Positions 41,501 to 49,667 of a stretch of DNA of 64,000 nucleotides are shown here, piece after piece (within the stretch, counting starts at the first letter, position 1; every line of letters begins with the position of its first letter). The DNA is from JAGNHB01 sp964436005. Lineage in GTDB: Bacteria > Acidobacteriota > JAAYUB01. Both the position numbers and the translations under genes were made by a program. Under the pieces are notes generated by a model. That model was not told the origin of the DNA. It searched no databases and worked only from the letters and a program-made list of their open reading frames with translations. The stretch lies in assembly GCA_964436005.1 (NCBI GenBank), contig CAYTBK010000005.1, positions 6,060 to 70,059 of the forward strand, in the 5' to 3' direction.

Positions 41501-42871
41501 ATGATGAGCGCTCGCCGTTTCCTCGCCGCCCTGCCCGCGTTCCTCGCCCTGTGGGCGGCCGCTCTGGCCCAGGGGCCCGGCAACCCCATGCCCAACTACC
41601 CTTTCCAGAGCTTCCGCTTCAACTTCATCAACCCGGGGGCCCGCGCCAGCGGCATGGGGCAGGCCTACATCGCCCTGGCCGACGACGCCACCGGCGCGGA
41701 AACCAATCCCGCCGGCCTGTGCGCCCTCGTGCAGCCGCAGTTCTTCGTGGAGGGCCGCAACATCCGCAACCGCTTCGACAACCTCTACCTGCAGGACGCC
41801 GACACCGTCGGCCGGGAGGATGTCTGGACCGGAAAATACTCCCCCACCTTCGTCAGCCTGGTGTTCCCCTTCCGGCAGTGGGCGGTGAGCGCCTACCGGC
41901 AGGAGCTGGCCAACTACGACCTGGGCAAGACCCAGGATTCCTTCACGGTCCCCGGTGTTCTGTTCCTGGGCCAGTATCCCGTCACGCTGAACACCTACAC
42001 CACGGACATTTCCCTGAAGACGGTGAACTGGGGCCTGTCCCTCTCCCGGCGCTGGGGGGAGCGCGTCAACGTGGGCTTCTCCGCCCGGGCCACGGAAGTG
42101 AGCCTGGACACCCGGGAGACCGTGCCGGCCAGCGAGCTCGGCCCGGCCTACGCGGTGCCCGCCGGCGACGTGTCGGCCCGGATGATGCGCTGCCGGGGGT
42201 CCGCCCTCTCCTGGAGCTGGACGGCGGGCTTCATCGTCAAGCCGGTGGACTGGCTGCGGATCGGCGGCGTCTTCCGCTCCGGCTCGTCGCACCGGCTGGA
42301 GATGGTCTTCAACGAGAACCTGTTCCTGAAGCTGAACAACCAGCCCCTGCGGTCCACCATGGACTTCGACCTGCGGGTACCCCGGCGCTGGGGCGTCGGG
42401 GTGGCCGTCTCGCCCGACGACCGCACCGTCGTCACCTGCGATTTCGTGCGCATCGACTACAGCGAGATGACGCCCGCCTTCACCGGGTACATCCAGCGGG
42501 AGTTCCGCGACGACTACGCCTTCGCCGACGGCACCTCCTTCCGCCTGGGCTTCGAGCGGACCTTCATCCTCGGCCGCACGCCCCTGGCCCTGCGGGCGGG
42601 CTACTATTCCGACCCCGACAACACCCTGCACTTCGTGGGCGACCGGTCCCACAACGACGTCATCTACTTCGCCGGCCTGTACCACCCGGCCGACGAGGTC
42701 TACAGCAACTTCGAGAGCTTGCAGGGGATGATCTTCAGCGAGGCGGGCACCGACCACCACTTCACCTTCGGCGCCGGCGTCACCGTGAAGAACCACCTGC
42801 AGCTGGAGTTCGCCGGCGACCTCGCTTCCGCCCGGACCAACCTCGTCCTCTCCGTCCTCTACAACTTCTGA
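41501..42871 (+). CDS. FadL/PorV-like outer-membrane beta-barrel
   Basis: A 456-residue outer-membrane protein with a signal peptide (FLAALPAFLALWAAALAQG). Its N-terminus NPGARASGMGQAYIALADDA followed by TGAETNPAGL is the FadL/OmpP1-PorV signature. Amphipathic beta strands continue to a C-terminal LVLSVLYNF with a terminal aromatic residue, as needed for barrel insertion. The translation start is one of consecutive GTG-ATG-ATG codons after AAGGGGGGA. The gene follows the 2280-residue surface protein by 13 bases and is surely cotranscribed. FadL members transport hydrophobic compounds; PorV members assist type IX secretion. Which applies here is open. Confidence 0.82.
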   Translation: MMSARRFLAALPAFLALWAAALAQGPGNPMPNYPFQSFRFNFINPGARASGMGQAYIALADDATGAETNPAGLCALVQPQFFVEGRNIRNRFDNLYLQDADTVGREDVWTGKYSPTFVSLVFPFRQWAVSAYRQELANYDLGKTQDSFTVPGVLFLGQYPVTLNTYTTDISLKTVNWGLSLSRRWGERVNVGFSARATEVSLDTRETVPASELGPAYAVPAGDVSARMMRCRGSALSWSWTAGFIVKPVDWLRIGGVFRSGSSHRLEMVFNENLFLKLNNQPLRSTMDFDLRVPRRWGVGVAVSPDDRTVVTCDFVRIDYSEMTPAFTGYIQREFRDDYAFADGTSFRLGFERTFILGRTPLALRAGYYSDPDNTLHFVGDRSHNDVIYFAGLYHPADEVYSNFESLQGMIFSEAGTDHHFTFGAGVTVKNHLQLEFAGDLASARTNLVLSVLYNF

Positions 42872-43022
42872 AAATCGACCTGGAGGGGATATCTGATTTG
42901 ACCACCAAGACACAAAGACAGAGGGAGCGTGTTTGGTCTTTCGGAAAACGATGAAAATGTTCAAGAAACCGATGCGCGAGAGGAAAGGGAGCAAACGTGA
43001 GGAGAGGAGGGGAGGTGCGGCG

Positions 43023-44189
43023 ATGAACAGACGGTGGCTGGTGCTGTGGCTGCAGGCGAGCGGGTGGCTGGCGCTGGCCGGCGGGGTGGCGGGGCAGGAG
43101 GCTCCCGCCCCGGGACCGGCGGCGGGGCGGGAGACTGTCGCGGCGGCGGGGGTTGACCGGGCGGCGGTGCCCGAGCTCATGCGGCAGGGGAAATGGGAGG
43201 AAGCGGGGCGGGCCGTCGCGGCCCTGCTCGCCGCGGACCCGGCGGACGCCGAGGCGTACGGGTGGCGCCGGCAGATCGAGCCCGTCGACCGCTGGCCCGT
43301 CGTGGTGAAGTGCGGCAACGAGATGGTGACGGCCGAACTCTGGCTGCGCCGCCAATGGCTGGGCCTGGACCTGCCCCAGCCCGACGGAAGCCTGCGGCGG
43401 CTGTTCCAGTGGCCGCTGGCGGCGGTGGACGCCAACTACGCCGAGTCCACCGCCTGGGTGCAGCCGGGTTACGGCGTGGTGGGCCACGGGCTGAAGATCA
43501 AGGTGGGGAGCGAGAAACACCAGGTGTTCACCCGCTTCCCCTTCTTCGAGGCGATCTCCATGGAGCGGCGCATCCGCAGCTGGCAGGTCAGGGCCGGCCG
43601 GCCCGAGGCGGCCCCGCCGGTGAACCCGGCCGCGGTCGTCCGCGGCAAGGACGCCGCCGGGCTGAAGGAGACCTTCCTCTCGTCCGCCCGTGACGGTCGC
43701 TGGGAAGCGGCCGCGGCCTGCCTGCAGGCCCTGGTGGCCCTGGCGCCCGACGACCCGGACCTGCCCCGGCTGCGGGCGGAGGCCGAGGTGGTGCGGCAGT
43801 GGCGGGTGCGGACCTGGTCGCCCTCCGACGGGTACGCGGGCACCCTGACCCTGCGCCGGGGCTGGCTCACCCTGGAGGCGGAGGACTACGGTGGCAACCC
43901 GAAGAAGCCCCAGAAGAACGAATCCTTCCACTTCCCCCTGTCGGCCCTGCGGGAGGCCTCGGTGTGCAGCGAGAGGGACTATGGGGCCAAGGTGGGAAGC
44001 GGCGGGGCGCTGGACATGGTGCCGGGCTGGGCCTCGACCGTGGCCACGGGCAAGGTCTTCGGGGTGGAACTGTCCTTCGCCGGCGCCGGCGCCAGGTGGA
44101 AGCTGATCCTGCGCGGGGAGAGCTGCGGGAAGTACGACGCCGAGAACGCCGCCTCGGTCCTCAATGCCGGGCGGGGGGCGTCACGTTGA
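43023..44189 (+). CDS. Exported hypothetical protein with TPR-like region
   Basis: A 388-residue protein preceded by GGGGAGG. Signal peptide 1-23 (LVLWLQASGWLALAGGVAGQ). After an Ala/Gly-rich linker come two helical hairpins with a TPR flavour (AAVPELMRQGKWEEAGRAVA, then SSARDGRWEAAAACLQALVA), each followed by a beta-rich domain (WPVVVKCGNEMVTAELWLRR; YAGTLTLRRGWLTLEAEDY). This suggests an internal duplication of a hairpin-plus-beta unit of about 180 residues. No family is recognised. It lies 151 bases after the barrel gene; the gap includes ACCACCAAGACACAAAGACA, a simple motif often seen between genes. Confidence 0.65.
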   Translation: MNRRWLVLWLQASGWLALAGGVAGQEAPAPGPAAGRETVAAAGVDRAAVPELMRQGKWEEAGRAVAALLAADPADAEAYGWRRQIEPVDRWPVVVKCGNEMVTAELWLRRQWLGLDLPQPDGSLRRLFQWPLAAVDANYAESTAWVQPGYGVVGHGLKIKVGSEKHQVFTRFPFFEAISMERRIRSWQVRAGRPEAAPPVNPAAVVRGKDAAGLKETFLSSARDGRWEAAAACLQALVALAPDDPDLPRLRAEAEVVRQWRVRTWSPSDGYAGTLTLRRGWLTLEAEDYGGNPKKPQKNESFHFPLSALREASVCSERDYGAKVGSGGALDMVPGWASTVATGKVFGVELSFAGAGARWKLILRGESCGKYDAENAASVLNAGRGASR

Positions 44190-44190
44190 T

Positions 44191-44220
44191 TCCGTAGGCG
44201 CCTTCCGCCGGAAGGCGCAC
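44191..44220. repeat. 30-bp palindromic repeat, copy 1
   Basis: Contains a 9-bp stem GCGCCTTCC / GGAAGGCGC with a GCC loop (44198-44218). It matches 59001-59030 at 27 of 30 positions. Two of the three differences form a compensatory pair in the stem. Confidence 0.75.
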
Positions 44221-44258
44221 CCGCAGGCAGGATCTCGGGCGCATCGTGCGCCGCCCCG

Positions 44259-44291
44259 GAGTGTGGCGGCGAGTCGGCGAGCCGCCGCTTT
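44259..44291. repeat. GAGTG-type hairpin, copy 1
   Basis: GAGTGTGGCGGC leads into an 8-bp stem (44263-44270 with 44281-44288, one G-T pair), followed by TTT. The same layout, GAGTG plus a G/C stem plus GCTTT, recurs at 63288-63323. Confidence 0.45.
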
Positions 44292-44870
44292 CGGCACGGT
44301 CCATGGGCGAAAGCGGGCCCGTACCGACCGGACATCCTCATGCATTTCGTCGTGGCCTTCGTTCGGCTCGGAGGCATATTGCAGAACCCGGTTTCCGGTG
44401 CGGCACGGGCGCCGGTTTCGTTCTGCTTCCGCAGGCGAGGGACGTGTGCGGAAAGCGGCAGCTCGGGGCTCGCTGCCGCACTCCTGACCTTCGGCTTCGG
44501 CACGGCAGCATGGAACGAGAATGCACCGGGCCGCACCCGGCGCCTTTCTCTTTGCCCTTGGGTGCGCCTTGCAGCGCAAGTCGCCTTCGCCCGGCGCTTG
44601 CGCCCCCCCGTGCCCCCGTGGGCCCGATGAGAGAATCCGCCAACCGCGGCCGGGAAGCCTGTTTCTTTTCTTGATCTTTGCCGGGCCGTCGGCAGGTCTT
44701 GCGGGAAGCCCATCCCTTGCCGGAATGCCGGGGCGGGCCGTGCAGCCCCCGATCAGTTTCCCGCAGGAAAACGATAACCATAGCCCGACAATCCAGTTAC
44801 CAAGATCTTTCCCGTAGGGATCAATTTCCATGGGGTATCCGAGCCAATCGAATCCGAACGTCTGCAGGGT

Positions 44871-44941
44871 ATTCATGCCCTCCGGGCAAGGGCACCGGGG
44901 AACGAATCCGGCGGCTATGGACATGTATGCCCTCCGGGCAA
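44871..44941 (+). repeat. 71-bp dispersed repeat with two CCCTCCGGG palindromes
   Basis: It is bounded by two copies of TGCCC-TCC-GGGCA (44876-44888 and 44928-44940). The reverse complement of 54608-54678 matches it at 62 of 71 positions with no gaps. The internal CCGGCGGCTATGGA block is identical in both. Neither copy is coding. Confidence 0.8.
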
Positions 44942-44989
44942 CCGAACAGCCCCGCTGTTTTTTCTCTGTCGGGACCCGATCAGTGCCCT

Positions 44990-45090
44990 TCCCACGCCAT
45001 CGGCGTGGGATACCTCAGCCCGGGGTTGGCGTTTCGCCAACCCCGGGAAAGAGCGTCACACAACCGTGAATCCCTGAAGGGGATTCACGG
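44990..45090. repeat. Cluster of three strong hairpins
   Basis: Three different perfect hairpins lie in a row: a 9-bp stem TCCCACGCC / GGCGTGGGA with ATC loop (44990-45010), a 13-bp stem around TTT (45019-45047, CCCGGGGTTGGCG), and an 11-bp stem CCGTGAATCCC with TGAAG loop (45064-45090). None is followed by a clear T-run. Confidence 0.75.
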
Positions 45091-45194
45091 GCGTACGGAA
45101 AGGATGACGACGGCAGCTTCTGCCAAAATCCAGGTGCGCCTTGCATCGCCAGGCGGAAGTTCTCTTTAATTTCTGGTCGTCGATGGTTTGGACG

Positions 45195-46145
45195 TCAGCG
45201 TTCCGGGGGAGGATGAGACAAAAAATGCTGCCGGGCGAACTTCCTGGCCTTGGGATAGTGCCACCAGTTGTGCCAGGCAGCCTTCCGCAGCAGCCGCTTC
45301 TCGAGAACGAGGCTCGCGGTCTTTTGCCAGACCATGCCGTCGACCTGGGTGAACAACCGCTCCACGAGTTCCAGGCAGTACGGGCGCAGGAAGTTGGCCT
45401 CCGGGGTGTGCCAGTCCCCCTCGATATTGTCGGGGAAGATGAAGATCAACAGCCCGCCCGGCTCGAGCGCCCGGATCAGTTGGATGAGTAATTCCAGCGG
45501 GTTCAGGGTGTGTTCCAACACATCCATGACGTGGATGACGTTGTGGCGGCCGAAGACGGTCCGCCTCCTGGTCCGGACCCGGCACTGGTCGCCGGTGACC
45601 TTGTCGTGGGTGGGGATTCTCTCCACCTTGACTTGAGGGACAGAGCGGAACTTATGCCGACAGTATGCCACCAGAACCGGGTTGATGTCGCAGAGATGGA
45701 AGTCGAATCCCGGCTGGTCGACCAGCGTTTCCACCAGGTTGGCAGTTCCGCAGCCGTAGTCCAGAAAGGACATTTTCCTGTCTACCGATTGTTGCTGGAA
45801 ATCAAGAAGGATTTTTTTCAGATAGGAATAGCTGGCCAGGCTTTCGGGGGTGCGCCGATAAATCTCATTCTGCAATACGTTTACGCCGAGCGCGTTCCAC
45901 CCCCCCCCTAAACCCTTGACATGCCAACATTTATCGCGTATGATGCCCTCCCGGATGATTTTCGTTTCCGCAGAATCGTAACGCTCCACCCAGGGTTCGA
46001 GTTCGCCGAACGGATGCGGCCAATCCTGGACCCGGTTGCCCAGGAAGACTTGGTACACCAGTTTGATGTCCGCCACCGGCATCTCAAAGTGATCCGCGAA
46101 ATCCTTGATCCATTGCAATTGCGTGAAATCCTTGTCGTTGTTCAT
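45195..46145 (-). CDS. Class I SAM-dependent methyltransferase
   Basis: A 316-residue protein. The C-terminal two thirds form a Rossmann methyltransferase: motif I FLDYGCGTANLVETL at about 141-155, the acidic end of strand 2 DFHLCDINPVL, HVMDVLEHTLNPLELLIQLI, and ALEPGGLLIFIFPDN. The N-terminal 130 residues are specific (WIKDFADHFEMPVADIKLVY). AAGGAG precedes the ATG at 46145, and TTGACA at 46240-46245 (minus strand) may be its -35 box. Substrate unknown. A second, unrelated-looking methyltransferase lies 0.9 kb upstream on the same strand. Confidence 0.8.
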   Translation of the reverse strand: MNNDKDFTQLQWIKDFADHFEMPVADIKLVYQVFLGNRVQDWPHPFGELEPWVERYDSAETKIIREGIIRDKCWHVKGLGGGWNALGVNVLQNEIYRRTPESLASYSYLKKILLDFQQQSVDRKMSFLDYGCGTANLVETLVDQPGFDFHLCDINPVLVAYCRHKFRSVPQVKVERIPTHDKVTGDQCRVRTRRRTVFGRHNVIHVMDVLEHTLNPLELLIQLIRALEPGGLLIFIFPDNIEGDWHTPEANFLRPYCLELVERLFTQVDGMVWQKTASLVLEKRLLRKAAWHNWWHYPKARKFARQHFLSHPPPER

Positions 46146-46341
46146 CCTGTCGTCTCCTTGGCAAAGGCGCCGGAAGCAACCCGCGGCCGCCACCTCGCCC
46201 TGGCTGAAAATAACTCAATTTCCCGCCAAGAGCATGGAATGTCAAGCGAAAATACGCTGTAGCTACTTCTATTGTATTTAAGATGTAGCTTTCCGGTTCT
46301 CTGCGCCATCGCTGGCGGGAGAGGGAGAAAGTAGCGAACCG

Positions 46342-46974
46342 CTATTCCGACTCCAGCGCGATGCCGTCCAGGAAGACCACCGCGTCGACGGCCCTGCTGT
46401 CGACGCCCTTCTCCAGGCTGAACAGCCCGGTGAGGCCGGTGCTGCCGTCCGTGGCGAATTCGGCGGTGAGGAACTGCCACTCGCCTTTCCGGGCCAGGTC
46501 GTACTTGGCGGAGAAGTGGTTCTGCACGAAGGCGCCCCGGCGGTCGACCTGGCACTTGAAGAAGGGCGGCAGGTCGGGGGCGCTCCATTCCTGGACGTTC
46601 ACCCAGCCGGACAGGCGGTAGCGGGTCCCCGGCTGCAGGTCGAAGACGGGGCCGGTGAGGAAGTTCCAGGCCTTCACCGGGCTGGCCCCCTCCGCCTGGA
46701 GGGCGGCGGCGCCGTCGTGCCGGGTGGCGGTGGACACGGAGAGGCGGACCGAGGCGGCGGCGGGCTTCCAGTCCGCCAGGCCCTTTTCGAAATCCCAGCC
46801 CAGCACGGGCCGGAAGCCCCGGGCGGGCGAGGCGGCGCCGCTGACGGCCGCGTTTTCGTCGGTGTCGAGGTCGTCGATGGTCTCGAAAGTCGTCTCCTTC
46901 TGGCAGCCGGACAGCAGCACGGCCACGATGGCCGCCAGCAGCAGGCGAAGGCCGTGCGACAAGGTCTTTCCCAC
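46342..46974 (-). CDS. Lipoprotein with carbohydrate-binding-like domain
   Basis: A 210-residue lipoprotein: signal peptide with lipobox VAVLLSGC (Cys about residue 24). The mature part is one beta-sandwich of the CBM4/9 type: LGWDFEKGLADWKPAAASVR, TATRHDGAAALQAEG, LQPGTRYRLSGWVNVQEW and VDAVVFLDGIALE are the conserved strands of such modules. It probably binds a glycan at the outer membrane. The gene stands alone; no enzyme domain is fused to it. Confidence 0.75.
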   Translation of the reverse strand: MGKTLSHGLRLLLAAIVAVLLSGCQKETTFETIDDLDTDENAAVSGAASPARGFRPVLGWDFEKGLADWKPAAASVRLSVSTATRHDGAAALQAEGASPVKAWNFLTGPVFDLQPGTRYRLSGWVNVQEWSAPDLPPFFKCQVDRRGAFVQNHFSAKYDLARKGEWQFLTAEFATDGSTGLTGLFSLEKGVDSRAVDAVVFLDGIALESE

Positions 46975-47079
46975 GGTGGCACCTCCTCGGAAAAAGGGAA
47001 TTATAGGGGAAGGGGGGCCTGATTCAACAGGAAAAGCGGCGGGCAGCGCTTGCCCGTCCGGCGAAAGCCCGGAAGGGGC

Positions 47080-47937
47080 CTATGGTTTGACCGCGTATAT
47101 GAAAAGGAGGTCATGGCCGAAATAGGCGTGCCTGCGGGAGTGTACGTTCACGAGGGCTGTTTTTGAGAAACCGAGTTCCGCCAAGGTCTTGAGAATGTCC
47201 CAACCGAAACGGGTGTAGCAAAGGCAGCCATGGCTTTTCCGGAAGGGGTCGCCGTGGTATTCGGGCGGCGACAGGAATGTCAACGTCCCGTCCGTTTCTC
47301 TTCTGGCCAAAGGAAACGACTGATCCAGTTCGTGGCAAAACGGCACGCTCAGCAGCAGGCGCCCGCCGTGGTTCAGGCAGCGGTAACACTCCCGCAGGGC
47401 GAGGCGGAAGTCCGGCACGTGTTCCAGCACGTCGAAGGCCATCAGCCAGGCGAAGCGGTCGCCTTCAAACGACAGGTTCTGCAGGTCTTCATGCCGGATT
47501 CGGCGAAACTTCAACCGGGAAAGCCGTTTCCAGCGCTTCTGGCCCGGCCGGCACCGGTCGCCCAGATATTCGCTGCCGGTCAGCCCTCCCCGCGCCCGGC
47601 GGGCGATCGCTTCGTATAATGGTGTCTGTGATTCGCCCAGGTACAAGGGACCGGCGATATGTCCTCCGGAGAGAAAGTCCAGCAGGTGGATCGAGGCCCG
47701 GGCCCGGTTGTTCAACCGGCACCCTGGGCAGGTCAACTGCTCCCGCCAGCTGACGTGACCGCGGGTTACCCTTTCGGTCGGATGGCAACAGAACGTTTTT
47801 TCGCTGTTGCAGACATGGCAAAATCCCGTGACGGTCGACTGCTTGAAGGCCGGGACGGGGTCCGGGAAAGCAGAGGCCTGCACGAATTTTTCGTATTCCT
47901 CACGAGAATGTAAAAATGTAATCTCTGGAGAAGGCAT
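47080..47937 (-). CDS. Methyltransferase-like protein with N-terminal zinc finger
   Basis: A 285-residue protein. Residues 38-85 hold a CxxC...CxxC site (FCHVCNSEKTF, LTCPGCRLNNRAR), a treble-clef-like zinc finger. The C-terminal part resembles Methyltransf_11: FAWLMAFDVLEHVPDFRLAL, CYRCLNHGGRLLLSVPF and a final ALVNVHSRRHAYFGHDLLFI. The expected glycine-rich SAM motif I is not evident; the corresponding area reads GLTGSEYLGDRCRPG. SAM binding may therefore be altered or lost. The start at 47937 lacks a good ribosome-binding site. Such proteins occur in surface polysaccharide clusters; none is seen here. Confidence 0.68.
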   Translation of the reverse strand: MPSPEITFLHSREEYEKFVQASAFPDPVPAFKQSTVTGFCHVCNSEKTFCCHPTERVTRGHVSWREQLTCPGCRLNNRARASIHLLDFLSGGHIAGPLYLGESQTPLYEAIARRARGGLTGSEYLGDRCRPGQKRWKRLSRLKFRRIRHEDLQNLSFEGDRFAWLMAFDVLEHVPDFRLALRECYRCLNHGGRLLLSVPFCHELDQSFPLARRETDGTLTFLSPPEYHGDPFRKSHGCLCYTRFGWDILKTLAELGFSKTALVNVHSRRHAYFGHDLLFIYAVKP

Positions 47938-48095
47938 GCCCAAGGAAATATTCCCGAACGGCGGCCATGTCAAGGGAAACCGGCAGGCGCCCACCCTCTC
48001 GGCGAACGGGTTACGAGGCCTGCTCCGGAGGAGTCCCGGATTCCCGATGTATGGTCTTCCGCCGTCTGTATGGCCGAAGATCGCCGGTAGACAAT

Positions 48096-48905
48096 CTAGA
48101 ATTTCGACGTTTCGAAAAGCCCCTTGAAGTTGGTGAAATCGATGTAGACCTGGCCGCCCGAGGCCTCCGTCAGGGCGGTGAGGGCGGTGTAGGCGAAGCT
48201 GTCCATGAGAGCGTCCTGCTCGTTGAGGGTGTGGGCGACGTACCGCATGTCGCCGGGGAAGAAGGAGGACGTCTGCCAGTCGTCGTTCCGGAACAGGTCC
48301 CCGCCGGCCACCTTCCAGAGCTGGACGGCGGTCAGGGTGACCTTCTCGTTCTGGAAGAACCGGATCAGCTCGCCCAGCGGCCTGTACTTGTCGATGGAGA
48401 AGACCTGGGCCCCCAGGACCAGGGGCCTCTGCAGGGTGGCGATGCGGTCGGGCCGGATGTTGGCGCGCAGCCACTCCTTGGCGGCTTCGGGGTTCATGCA
48501 CTCCACCATCACCCGGTCCCGGCCGGTGGTGAACAGCACCACGTTCGCGTTCCGCAGGTTCCAGTTGACCAGGATGGCCAGCAGGTCCTTGACGGGCGTG
48601 GTGTTGCCGGAAGGGTTGGTGAAGCGGTAGCCCTTGGGCGGCCAGTGGAGCTCCGCCGCCCGCCCGTCCATGAGTTCGTAGACGTTGCTGAGTTCGAACC
48701 CGTAGACGCTGACCCGGTCACCCGGGGGCAGTCGCCGCAGGTAGGCTTCGAAAGCCTTGTGGAAGCCCAGCGTGTCCGCCAGGGGGGCCATGTCCCGCTG
48801 GATGATGAAGACGTGGCGCGCCCCGCCGGCCGGGGGCGCCTCCGCGGCGCAGAGGCCGGACGTCACGGCGAGGGCGAGGCAAAGGGCGCACCAGGTTTTT
48901 TTCAT
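48096..48905 (-). CDS. Exported VWA-like protein
   Basis: A 269-residue protein with signal peptide 1-20 (KKTWCALCLALAVTSGLCAA). The mature protein resembles the VWFA-related proteins common in Acidobacteriota: HVFIIQRDMAPLADTLGFHK in the MIDAS strand position, EAYLRRLPPGDRVSVYGFEL, and FAYTALTALTEASGGQVYID near the end. The DxSxS metal site is not intact (QRDMAP), so metal binding is doubtful. GGGAGG precedes the ATG. Function unknown; perhaps a periplasmic binding or assembly factor. Confidence 0.65.
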   Translation of the reverse strand: MKKTWCALCLALAVTSGLCAAEAPPAGGARHVFIIQRDMAPLADTLGFHKAFEAYLRRLPPGDRVSVYGFELSNVYELMDGRAAELHWPPKGYRFTNPSGNTTPVKDLLAILVNWNLRNANVVLFTTGRDRVMVECMNPEAAKEWLRANIRPDRIATLQRPLVLGAQVFSIDKYRPLGELIRFFQNEKVTLTAVQLWKVAGGDLFRNDDWQTSSFFPGDMRYVAHTLNEQDALMDSFAYTALTALTEASGGQVYIDFTNFKGLFETSKF

Positions 48906-49020
48906 GGGAGGATCTCCTGTTGAACAGTATTCGGTACCGTGTACGTTGGAAACGGACAAACCATTCGAGGCAGTGCGCCGAAAAACGGTTCAACGGTCAC
49001 GGCGGTAGAGCCGGCGCGGC

Positions 49021-49509
49021 TCACGCCGGCAGGACGGCGCCGAGCACGGCGCGCACGTAGGCGTACATGCCGGGCGCCCCGGACTCGCGCGGGCCGGCCA
49101 CGTTGAGCACGGCCGGTCGGACGGCGCGCAGCCAATCCCGAACCCGGGCCGTCGCTTCCGCCACGGTCAGCGCGTCCCGGTCGACGACCAGGAAAGGCCG
49201 GGCGTGCTGCCGCAGCAGGTCCAGGGTGAGGGAGGTTCCGCCCGACGGGGGCCCCGCCGTGAACACCAGCGTGGCGTCGGCGTCCCGGACGTTCCGTTCC
49301 GTCCGGTCCCGGTAGTCTGGGGAGTCCAGTTCCTCCAGGAAGGCATAGCGTGCGGGAATCGGCCCGTCCTCGGCCAGGCGCCCCCGGGGCACGGCGCCGC
49401 CGCAGGGCACGCCGGCCGCCAGGGCGGCGTCCAGGGCGGCCCGGTCGGCCCCGGTCTGGCCCCCGGAAATCACTTTCGCCACCGGGGCGGTGTCCTGGTT
49501 TTCCCTCAT
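49021..49509 (-). CDS. Putative molybdenum-carrier (MoCo_carrier) family protein
   Basis: A 162-residue Rossmann-like protein. KVISGGQTGADRAALDAALA at residues 12-31 and GGAVPRGRLAEDGPIPARY are diagnostic of the MoCo_carrier family, which is related to DprA/LOG-type nucleotide-binding folds. TERNVRDADATLVFTAGPPS and GGTSLTLDLLRQHARPFLVV continue the pattern. The family is named for a proposed molybdenum cofactor-binding role that has little proof; nucleotide or ADP-ribose binding is equally plausible. It stands alone between two unrelated genes. Confidence 0.78.
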   Translation of the reverse strand: MRENQDTAPVAKVISGGQTGADRAALDAALAAGVPCGGAVPRGRLAEDGPIPARYAFLEELDSPDYRDRTERNVRDADATLVFTAGPPSGGTSLTLDLLRQHARPFLVVDRDALTVAEATARVRDWLRAVRPAVLNVAGPRESGAPGMYAYVRAVLGAVLPA

Positions 49510-49667
49510 GGCCGTTCACTCCTGTGGTTCGGGCGTCCGCCGGCCCGGGGCGGCGCCCGGCCGGCAAATTCCCGGTGCCATTTCCGGGCGGCTGGCGTAC
49601 AATACCACGTTCGTCTCCGGAAAGGATTCAATTTGTTGTAAATACAATATTACGAGGAGAGTGCAAG

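Larger units (their letters stand above)
44190..45194. other. 1-kb gene-free region rich in short palindromes
   Basis: No credible gene is seen on either strand; open frames here are low-complexity and none has a ribosome-binding site or known domain. Instead the region holds at least eight compact hairpins with 3-10 base loops. These include copies of repeats found again at 54608-54678, 59001-59030 and 63288-63323. The main ones are listed separately. Confidence 0.75.

Noticed and set aside
33793..41595. 2600-codon open frame antisense to the giant mosaic protein
   Set aside because: It is Gly/Ala/Arg/His-rich without domains and mirrors a GC-rich gene whose RCC1, Ig and VCBS repeats are recognisable. 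Only its far end (33793-34359) has a ribosome-binding site and coding character, and that part is kept as a separate gene.
42890..42925. ACCACCAAGACACAAAGACA motif as a functional element
   Set aside because: Similar simple A/C/G-rich motifs are common between genes, and the related stretch at 63200-63219 is only loosely similar, so no repeat family is claimed.
44876..44940. Possible mini-CRISPR (two identical short repeats)
   Set aside because: The repeats are 13-bp palindromes, only two per site, with conserved rather than unique spacers at both loci, and no cas genes are present.
44164..45169. Open frames of 80-250 codons in the palindrome-rich region
   Set aside because: They have no ribosome-binding sites or domains and biased composition. 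Similar peptide strings arise from the repeats at 54141-55067 on the opposite strand, so they reflect repeat DNA rather than genes.
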